Positions 6,336 to 10,776 of a stretch of DNA of 10,776 nt are shown piece by piece (the first letter of the stretch is position 1; the number at the start of each line of letters is the position of its first letter). Origin of the DNA: Bacteroidales bacterium. Its GTDB lineage: Bacteria > Bacteroidota > Bacteroidia > Bacteroidales > UBA932. The notes under the pieces were generated by a model. It did not search any database, was not told the DNA's origin, and saw nothing but the letters and a program-made list of their open reading frames with translations. The stretch spans positions 1 through 10,776 of the forward strand of contig WRBG01000055.1 in NCBI GenBank assembly GCA_009784635.1, given 5' to 3'. The translations under genes were made by a program, and so were the position numbers.

Positions 6336-8449
6336 AACGGCTTGTCTTATTCATATTTGTCTGCTGTATTTTTGGGACGCTTGGCGCCCAAGACCCCGAT
6401 TCGCAAGCAACTACTCTACAGCCTATTGTGGTAAGGCCGCGCCCGAACCCCGCCCACCGAATCATTGAAAACGCCATCAACAACCGCGACAAAAATAATC
6501 CCGAAAAGAACCGGCCCTACCGGTGTATGCAATACAACAAAATGACGCTTCATGTACAGGAGGATTCCACCGCGCTCCGGTTCATGGCCAGAGGCAGAAT
6601 GCCTTTTGTACAGCCGGACGCAAGCTATGGCTTGATTGTGGAATCGGTTACGGAACGGACTTTTGCGGGTCCGGGAAGGATAGAAGAGAAGATAATCGCC
6701 TCCCAAACCAGCGGGTTCAAAGAGTATCAGCAGCTCTCGATGCTGCCGTTAGCCCTGCAATTTTTTCATTTTTACGAAGACGTAATCGAATGGAAAGAGA
6801 TTAATCAATTCTACCTCAATCCAATTAGCCCCAACAGCACCGATAAGTATTTTTTTTTACTCCTCGATACCTTGATTTCGGCCCAAGGGGATTCGACTTT
6901 TGCGATTGCCTTTAGGCCCGGCCGCGGCTCCAACATAGACGGACTAAAGGGCACGTTGTACATTAACTCCCGCGGATGGGCCATAGAGCGTGTGGAGGCC
7001 GAGCCTGCCACGGCCGAACTTCTTCCCGTCAAAATCCGTCAACAATACCGTCTGATTGATTCTACCACTTGGTTCCCCTCCTCGTTAGGCTTTGAGATTC
7101 TATATAAGAACTTTGGCTTTACGGGATTGGATATGACTTTTTACAGCAACAGCTCAATAAGCGATGTGGTCATTGACCCCCCGATGGACGGACGCAAGAT
7201 GGCGGCAAGAACCATATGGATGGCTCCGGATGCGCACAAGCGTCCGGAGTACATCGAGCATTATCGCGCTATTTTACTCTCTCAAAAGGAGTTGAATACT
7301 TATAAAAGATATGAACAGGCTGATTATGACTGGCTCATGCAGGTTGCGGAAGGAGCGATGGACCGCAATAGCTTTTCATACAAGATGTTTGACATCCCTT
7401 TTAATCAGGTTCTTAATTACAACTTCTATGAAGGATTGCGTTTGGGCGCGGGACTGTATACCAACTGGAGGTTTTCGCCTTATTTTTCGGTAGGGGGCTA
7501 TGGCCGGTACGGATTAAAGGATAAGGAAATCAAATACGGAGTTTCTGTGTCGGTGTTTCCTCGCAAGGACTGGGATTCGGAGCTAAGGGTTTGGTATCGA
7601 AACGATATAAGCGGTTTGTCGTTTAGCCGCGAGGCGGGGATAGGGGGCGCCGGTTGGTGGGGCAATCTTCATTTTGGCCTGCAAGCTAAGGCGCAGTCAT
7701 TGGCTCCTTTTTTTGAGTATAACTACAAGGGTCAGTATTTTGACAGAAACCATGGTCTATGCAATAGTCAGGCAAGTATTCAATTGCGATATGCCGTTCG
7801 GGAGCAGCGCAGCAAAATATTCAGACGCACCCAGACGTTTAGGTCCGACCATCCGGTGTTTTACTTGAACTACGCAGTAAATATGTCTGACGCCTTTGCA
7901 AGCCCCCGTTTTTACCATAACACAGAATTGGGGATGGAGTTCAATACTTATTTCCGGAATGTTGGGCGGACTTACTTCTCTTTATGGGGCGGCTTGGCAG
8001 GCAAAGATGTTCCGGTGATGCTGCTTTTTGGTCAATCCTATTTAGACCGAACGATTTTTTTGGCCGAAATCTCCAAGTCCAGCTTTAATGTAATTACAAA
8101 TCAGATATACGCCTCCGACCGGTACATCCATGCTTTTCTGTATCACGACCTTGGCTCCCTGCTGTATAAATCGAAGTCAAAAATATTCAGACCCCGCTTG
8201 GCCTTGGCCCAATCTGTTGGCTGGTCTCAATTGACTCATCCCGACTACCACGGCGGCAGGCCGCTGCTCGACATGCAGCAAGGTTATTGGGAGAGCGGAA
8301 TAGTCGTGGAAGATATTATTCGGCTGAACTACTTGAATTTTTGTTATATCGGATTGGGAGGAGGACTCTACGGCGCCTACGGAGGCAGTGTGGAGCTTCC
8401 CTTCACCCAAACCCTCACCCCCCTCATTCGCCTCTCCGCATCGTTTTAA
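6332..8449 (+). CDS. DUF5686-family outer-membrane beta-barrel protein
   Basis: The reading frame is open from 6242, but I place the start at TTG 6332: the protein then begins MKRLVLFIFVCCIFGTLGAQ, a typical signal peptide with cleavage near residue 19. The TTG also overlaps the previous stop (TTGA). Starts at 6242 or at ATG 6287 would run through the end of the preceding gene and give a poor signal peptide. The mature 686 residues match the DUF5686 pattern as I know it: IVVRPRPNPAHRIIENAI near 30-50 leading into the N-terminal domain, then HYRAILLSQKE near 310, MFDIPFNQVLNYNFYEG from about 353, and a C-terminal series of amphipathic, aromatic-rich strands ending LTPLIRLSASF, whose final Phe suits BAM-dependent insertion. 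Many family members carry a carboxypeptidase-regulatory-like domain before this region; here it is absent. The family is abundant in Bacteroidota and its function is unknown. Confidence 0.82.
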   Translation: MKRLVLFIFVCCIFGTLGAQDPDSQATTLQPIVVRPRPNPAHRIIENAINNRDKNNPEKNRPYRCMQYNKMTLHVQEDSTALRFMARGRMPFVQPDASYGLIVESVTERTFAGPGRIEEKIIASQTSGFKEYQQLSMLPLALQFFHFYEDVIEWKEINQFYLNPISPNSTDKYFFLLLDTLISAQGDSTFAIAFRPGRGSNIDGLKGTLYINSRGWAIERVEAEPATAELLPVKIRQQYRLIDSTTWFPSSLGFEILYKNFGFTGLDMTFYSNSSISDVVIDPPMDGRKMAARTIWMAPDAHKRPEYIEHYRAILLSQKELNTYKRYEQADYDWLMQVAEGAMDRNSFSYKMFDIPFNQVLNYNFYEGLRLGAGLYTNWRFSPYFSVGGYGRYGLKDKEIKYGVSVSVFPRKDWDSELRVWYRNDISGLSFSREAGIGGAGWWGNLHFGLQAKAQSLAPFFEYNYKGQYFDRNHGLCNSQASIQLRYAVREQRSKIFRRTQTFRSDHPVFYLNYAVNMSDAFASPRFYHNTELGMEFNTYFRNVGRTYFSLWGGLAGKDVPVMLLFGQSYLDRTIFLAEISKSSFNVITNQIYASDRYIHAFLYHDLGSLLYKSKSKIFRPRLALAQSVGWSQLTHPDYHGGRPLLDMQQGYWESGIVVEDIIRLNYLNFCYIGLGGGLYGAYGGSVELPFTQTLTPLIRLSASF

Positions 8450-8451
8450 AA

Positions 8452-8498
8452 CCGGAGCGAGACGATTCGAACGTCCGACCCCTTGCACCCCATGCAAG
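8452..8498 (-). other. 3' half of tRNA-Pro(GGG): probable attachment site (att) of an integrated element
   Basis: On the minus strand the segment reads as tRNA positions 27-73. It gives anticodon stem CTTGC/GCAAG (8494-8498, 8482-8486) and loop ATGGGGT (8487-8493) with U33, anticodon GGG and G37. It continues with variable loop GGGTC, T stem GGACG/CGTCT around TTCGAAT (8460-8476), and acceptor strand CGCTCCG plus G73 (8452-8459). The T stem has one G-U pair. Upstream of the anticodon stem there is no D arm and no 5' acceptor strand, so this is half a gene. Such 3' halves mark where a tyrosine integrase inserted an element into a tRNA gene. The orientation places the element to the right, and the intact tRNA-Pro should lie at its far end. 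The G73 (usually A in tRNA-Pro) may be drift in a copy no longer expressed. Confidence 0.75.
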
Positions 8499-8601
8499 AA
8501 TGTAAGTAGCTGTAATGGTGCTATTTTTTATAATGTTACAAATTTTTTTAATTTTCATAATGGAGTTGTAACGACCTTTTTTTCATAAGAATTCTCATTC
8601 T

Positions 8602-8700
8602 TTAGCCTACTCTGTGGGTTCTATTGCTGTATGATTTTTCCGTTTTCTGCTGTTCCCTAACACTTGTTTTATTTTTTCCCACCGCTTGCCATAAGTTCAT
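8602..8700 (-). CDS. Possible 32-residue leaderless small protein
   Basis: An ATG at 8700 opens 32 codons that end in TAA (8602-8604). The product is basic and polar, with one Trp near the start (MNLWQAVGK), a Lys/Gln/Glu-rich centre and an end reading THRVG; it has no membrane segment. Nine bases upstream is TAACTTTG (8708-8715), a full match to the Bacteroidota -7 box, which would put the first transcribed base at or next to the ATG, that is, a leaderless mRNA. No TTTG is found 19-21 bases before the box. I do not recognise the peptide. It could be a real small gene expressed from the integrated element, or the remnant of a longer gene. Confidence 0.3.
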   Translation of the reverse strand: MNLWQAVGKNKTSVREQQKTEKSYSNRTHRVG

Positions 8701-8707
8701 TTTTCTG

Positions 8708-8715
8708 CAAAGTTA
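8708..8715 (-). promoter_or_regulatory. Candidate -7 box before the 32-residue ORF
   Basis: TAACTTTG on the minus strand matches TAnnTTTG fully. The partner -33 TTTG is not visible at the usual distance, so it is a half-promoter match in an AT-rich region, where chance matches occur. Confidence 0.35.
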
Positions 8716-8745
8716 AGATTTTTACATTTTCCTCCCTCGCAATCC

Positions 8746-9051
8746 CTATGGTTTGTAGATGTGCATGGCTATTTTTGTTTTTCCATCTCCTAAGTCCTTC
8801 TCGATTAGCGGCCGTTTGTCGGCAATCTCATTGAGCAGTTGCATGATTTTGTCTTGATATGCCTGTCTGGGAGTTCTTCCGGCTTTTGGCGTATAGATGT
8901 CGGATACGACTCGTATCTTGCGCCTAACATATCTCCAATTAAGCACCCATCCAAACCATATACAGATACAGCCTATTATGGTAAAGATTGCTAAATCGAG
9001 AACAAGTACGAACCTAAAAAACTCTGTAAGCGTAAATTCTGCATCCATCAT
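8746..9051 (-). CDS. Small single-helix membrane protein of the lysis region, unknown function
   Basis: This 101-residue protein begins MMDAEFTLTEFF, has one long hydrophobic segment at about 13-36, then the basic stretch NWRYVRRKIR and a polar, charged C-terminus to IYKP. The positive-inside rule predicts the N-terminus outside and about 60 residues in the cytoplasm. The IIGC within the helix resembles a lipobox, but the acidic N-terminus does not fit a lipoprotein signal peptide, so an o-spanin is unlikely. Its ATG overlaps the stop of the upstream gene as ATGA, so the two are translationally coupled. It is the last gene before the element end. A holin regulator, second holin or other lysis accessory is possible from position and topology only. 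Confidence 0.7.
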   Translation of the reverse strand: MMDAEFTLTEFFRFVLVLDLAIFTIIGCICIWFGWVLNWRYVRRKIRVVSDIYTPKAGRTPRQAYQDKIMQLLNEIADKRPLIEKDLGDGKTKIAMHIYKP

Positions 9052-9722
9052 CTTCTCTTTTTACGGATTTCGATAAACTCTAAACCCATAATCTGAGTGT
9101 ACGGATTTTTGGATACGGCATCAACATCACGCTTGAGCACATTGTTTGTCTCCCAAAGCGGTATTAAACCAAACAGCTTGAATCTCTTGTATTCAGTTTG
9201 TGCGGTTATAAACAATGAATCCCTGCTTGTAAACAGGCCGTTCAACTCATAGGTATCGGTACGCAGTTCTGCTTCAAAATCCCACCAAGTCGTTCTAATG
9301 TCTAAACGTTTGATGGTATCTTGTACTTTCTCGACATTACCCCCCAGAGTGGCGAGGAAATCATTGATTATCGAATCCCTGAATGTCCCTCTGATTGTAG
9401 CCATCGTTTGCAACTGTGTCGTCACAACATTATCGAGGTTCCTTAACCGGACTCTCAAGCTGCCTATCGTAGCCAAGTCCTCAGCCCTGAATTGCTCGTA
9501 TTCTTCAAGTTTAAGCTCCAAAACCTGAGTCTTTGCAGCGCTCAGGCTGTCTTTTGTTACATAATGTTCAACCTCACCAATCAGCACTTCCATGTTTTGC
9601 TTGTACGTGTTCCTGTCTGCTTTTGTAACCTTTATGATGGTGTTTTGGTACTTTATTGACGTAAGCGCTGCGACAAGCAGCACTGCCATTGCTATAAGCA
9701 GGTATTTATTAATTATTTTCAT
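9048..9722 (-). CDS. Spanin-like membrane-anchored coiled-coil protein (DUF6549-like)
   Basis: The 224-residue protein has a short basic N-terminus, one membrane segment at about 6-22 and then a long heptad-like region (about 35-115) rich in Leu, Glu, Gln and Thr, followed by a compact part (about 140-224) ending NPYTQIMGLEFIEIRKKRR. The predicted topology, N-terminus inside and bulk in the periplasm, is that of an inner-membrane spanin (Rz type), which links inner and outer membranes during the last step of lysis. The architecture and ending recall the DUF6549 proteins of Bacteroidales phages; this assignment is from memory. The ATG at 9722 follows the M15 peptidase stop by one base, in the order holin, endolysin, spanin found in many phages. 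A tail or baseplate-associated role is the main alternative. Confidence 0.6.
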   Translation of the reverse strand: MKIINKYLLIAMAVLLVAALTSIKYQNTIIKVTKADRNTYKQNMEVLIGEVEHYVTKDSLSAAKTQVLELKLEEYEQFRAEDLATIGSLRVRLRNLDNVVTTQLQTMATIRGTFRDSIINDFLATLGGNVEKVQDTIKRLDIRTTWWDFEAELRTDTYELNGLFTSRDSLFITAQTEYKRFKLFGLIPLWETNNVLKRDVDAVSKNPYTQIMGLEFIEIRKKRR

Positions 9723-9723
9723 A

Positions 9724-10089
9724 TCAATACATCCAAATTACATCTACCGCCTTGCCGTCTCCGGCTGTGTCAATGTGTACAAACTTTGCATTTATCCCGA
9801 TGCGCCGTATTCCCAGCTCAATCGCCGCCTTTACAATCTTAAAACAGGCGGCGGTATTTGCGTAGCTAATATCTACCGCTTTTCCGAGCGTATGGACGCT
9901 TTTTCCGTCTCTTTTCTTACTCAACTCCCAATCTTTGGAGCGGTAAGCAGAGGTCAAAATAAAGGGGATTCCGGCTTTCTCCCTGATTGCGTCCAATTTG
10001 GTAAGGAAATCCTGATCCATGTCATTAATAGAACAAGCTGGAATACACCTTTGAAACTCCGAATCTTTGAAATACTTTGCTGTTTTCAT
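9724..10089 (-). CDS. M15-family peptidase, probable phage endolysin
   Basis: The 121-residue protein shows the zinc-binding motifs of the M15 D,D-/L,D-peptidase family: SAYRS near 47-51, the SxHxxGxAxD motif as SVHTLGKAVD (64-73, ligands His66 and Asp73), and FVHID (103-107, ligand His105). The catalytic core is nearly the whole protein, as in the short M15_3 forms of Bacteroidota phages. It should cut peptide cross-links or stems of peptidoglycan in the periplasm. No signal peptide is seen, so export would depend on the holin-like protein encoded just upstream, whose stop is one base before this ATG. The zinc ligands are intact. A peptidoglycan-recycling role is less likely given the neighbours. 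Confidence 0.85.
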   Translation of the reverse strand: MKTAKYFKDSEFQRCIPACSINDMDQDFLTKLDAIREKAGIPFILTSAYRSKDWELSKKRDGKSVHTLGKAVDISYANTAACFKIVKAAIELGIRRIGINAKFVHIDTAGDGKAVDVIWMY

Positions 10090-10090
10090 G

Positions 10091-10642
10091 TTACTTTATA
10101 TTGTCTTTAGTTTTTGTTAGTTCATTAAGTTCGTTCTCATCAACATCAAATGTTTTTGATACTTTCTTGGTTATTAATCTTGTAAAGATGCTAAACGCCG
10201 GAAACACCTTCCCTGCGTTCTTCAATATGTTTAGTCCGGTCATGATTAGCAGGACGATGCTAATCCAGTTACAGAACTTAAAGTCGGCAATGTAGTTCAG
10301 TGAGTCTACAACTGTTCCAATGAATATAAGCGCAAAACAAATAACGATATAGAGAACTCCTTCCGTTATCTTTCTAAAGGAGAACATCTCCTGACTCGCG
10401 TACACTGCAACGGCAAGCCCAATAAACACGTTTAATATGCCCGCTATTACAACCGACCAAAGCGGGAACTGAATAGATGACCATATGGACAGAAAGGTTG
10501 CAATAGTTGAACTTGCGGCTACTTTAACCATTGGCAATCCTTCCGTATCTAAGAGTATGTTGGGCATCTTAATGTCGTTACTTTCTGTTTTCACCTTCAC
10601 GATTTTTATTTTTTCCCCTGTCCTTTTTGGTATTTCCGACAA
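10091..10642 (-). CDS. Putative phage holin (toxin-secretion/lysis holin type)
   Basis: The frame gives 183 residues from a TTG at 10642, or 158 from an ATG at 10567 (residue 26). Three membrane segments lie at about 61-81, 95-113 and 123-141, with a charged N-terminal arm and a polar C-terminal tail. The pattern of a helix, a basic loop (FRKITEG), a helix and a third helix, together with the place directly before an M15 peptidase, fits holins of the phage_holin_4 class. Holins form inner-membrane lesions that release the endolysin. The start is uncertain: a 28-codon ORF (10606-10692) overlaps the TTG-started N-terminus, which would favour ATG 10567, while the basic first 25 residues (KRTGEKIKIVKVK) look like a plausible cytoplasmic arm. 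Dual starts, as in holin/antiholin pairs, are conceivable. The stop is one base before the peptidase ATG. Confidence 0.65.
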   Translation of the reverse strand: MSEIPKRTGEKIKIVKVKTESNDIKMPNILLDTEGLPMVKVAASSTIATFLSIWSSIQFPLWSVVIAGILNVFIGLAVAVYASQEMFSFRKITEGVLYIVICFALIFIGTVVDSLNYIADFKFCNWISIVLLIMTGLNILKNAGKVFPAFSIFTRLITKKVSKTFDVDENELNELTKTKDNIK

Positions 10643-10692
10643 TTGGTGTCACCCACGAATATCAATGCCGCTATGATGTAAGGTGTAATCAT
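10606..10692 (-). CDS. Tiny coupled ORF, 28 residues, with a short hydrophobic segment
   Basis: The ATG at 10692 overlaps the stop of the partial upstream gene as TAATG, the usual sign of translational coupling. The product starts MITPYIIAALIFVG and ends with a basic tail RKYQKGQGKK. The hydrophobic segment (residues 3-14) is short for a full membrane span. It overlaps, in another frame, the first part of the TTG-started holin frame. Nothing recognisable; a tiny membrane peptide that primes holin translation is an inference. Confidence 0.35.
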   Translation of the reverse strand: MITPYIIAALIFVGDTNCRKYQKGQGKK

Positions 10693-10776
10693 TAGAATGT
10701 AAGTTTAGGCGGGTATCCTGCTGTAAAATCGTACTCCTCTACCTCTTTTTCTGTTTCTAATTTAATGATTGCCAAC
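10692..10776 (-). CDS. C-terminal end of an unknown element gene, partial
   Basis: An open frame enters from the right edge and ends in TAA (10692-10694) after 27 full codons. The visible tail is polar and acidic (ETEKEVEEYDF) and ends AGYPPKLTF. I cannot name it; its place directly upstream of the lysis genes would suit a late structural or tail gene. Its stop overlaps the next ATG by one base. Confidence 0.5.
   Translation of the reverse strand, partial: LAIIKLETEKEVEEYDFTAGYPPKLTF

Larger units (their letters stand above)
8499..8745. other. AT-rich element end without a large gene
   Basis: These 247 bp lie between the tRNA half gene and the last lysis gene. They hold an inverted repeat GTTACAA (8535-8541) / TTGTAAC (8566-8572), a 6-bp hairpin AAGAAT-TCTC-ATTCTT (8587-8602), and a -7 box in front of a 32-codon ORF (8602-8700). 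The position directly inside the att site is where integrase arm sites and host-factor sites usually lie. No T-run terminator convincingly placed after the lysis genes is seen. Confidence 0.4.
8452..10776. mobile_element. Left end of a putative prophage (continues past the window)
   Basis: The boundary rests on the tRNA-Pro half gene at 8452-8498. From there all genes are on the minus strand, are more AT-rich than the chromosomal genes to the left, and form a tightly packed row: a partial gene, a tiny ORF, a holin-like protein, an M15 peptidase, a spanin-like protein and a small membrane protein. This is the make-up of a lysis module. No integrase, terminase, capsid or tail gene lies in the visible part, so a phage-derived satellite, tailocin or other element with phage-like lysis genes cannot be excluded. 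Confidence 0.65.

Noticed and set aside
8452..8520. Complete tRNA gene
   Set aside because: Upstream of the anticodon stem there is no D arm and no strand able to pair with the CGCTCCG acceptor end, so only the 3' half is present.
8587..8602. Hairpin AAGAAT/ATTCTT as terminator of the lysis operon
   Set aside because: The stem is only six A/T-rich pairs and no T-run follows in the leftward transcript; it may be chance in AT-rich DNA.
9592..10110. Plus-strand open frame of 172 codons opposite the M15 peptidase and spanin-like genes
   Set aside because: The minus-strand M15 motifs are clear and the packed minus-strand gene row leaves no room; the plus frame has no recognisable pattern.

Overview
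The window looks like a Bacteroidales-type (Bacteroidota) chromosome segment with the left end of an integrated phage-like element at its right side. The evidence is a large single-chain PurL, a DUF5686 outer-membrane protein, a NodB-like lipoprotein of the 'FTGH' type common in Bacteroidota, gene starts without clear Shine-Dalgarno sites, and promoter matches to the Bacteroidota pattern TTTG / TAnnTTTG. Genus cannot be told from the sequence.

Left part (1-750). The 3' end of a DAACS/SDF-family sodium-coupled symporter is followed by an AT-rich stretch. This stretch holds a 9-bp inverted repeat, a small orphan four-helix membrane protein (210-593), and an array of alternating TTATTCTAA / TTAGAATAA motifs with a 41-bp period. 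The last palindrome of the array covers the purL stop codon and may act as its terminator.

Core part (748-8449). Two divergent transcription units leave a 112-bp intergenic region at 5291-5402. Leftward run a NodB-fold polysaccharide-deacetylase-like lipoprotein and then purL (de novo purine synthesis), 19 bp apart and probably co-transcribed. Rightward run a two-Gate-domain membrane protein (nucleoside-recognition/SpmA-SpmB type) and a DUF5686 outer-membrane beta-barrel protein whose likely TTG start overlaps the previous stop codon (TTGA). A Bacteroidota promoter with both boxes drives the leftward unit; a -7 box alone is visible for the rightward unit.

Right part (8450-10776). Two bases after the DUF5686 stop lies, on the minus strand, a 47-bp 3' half of a tRNA-Pro(GGG) gene: anticodon arm, variable loop, T arm and 3' acceptor strand. 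The 5' half is absent. This is the expected footprint of a tyrosine-integrase element inserted in a tRNA gene. To its right every gene is on the minus strand and more AT-rich: a partial gene at the window edge, a tiny coupled ORF, a holin-like protein, an M15-family peptidase (probable endolysin), a spanin-like/DUF6549-like coiled-coil protein and a small single-helix protein, almost all touching or overlapping. This reads as a lysis cassette at the end of a prophage. Integrase and structural genes, if present, lie beyond position 10776. About 250 bp between the tRNA fragment and the last lysis gene hold no large gene, but do contain a -7 box directly in front of a possible leaderless 32-codon ORF and a TTGTAAC-type inverted repeat.

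No CRISPR array, complete tRNA, rRNA, insertion sequence or recognisable defence system is visible.
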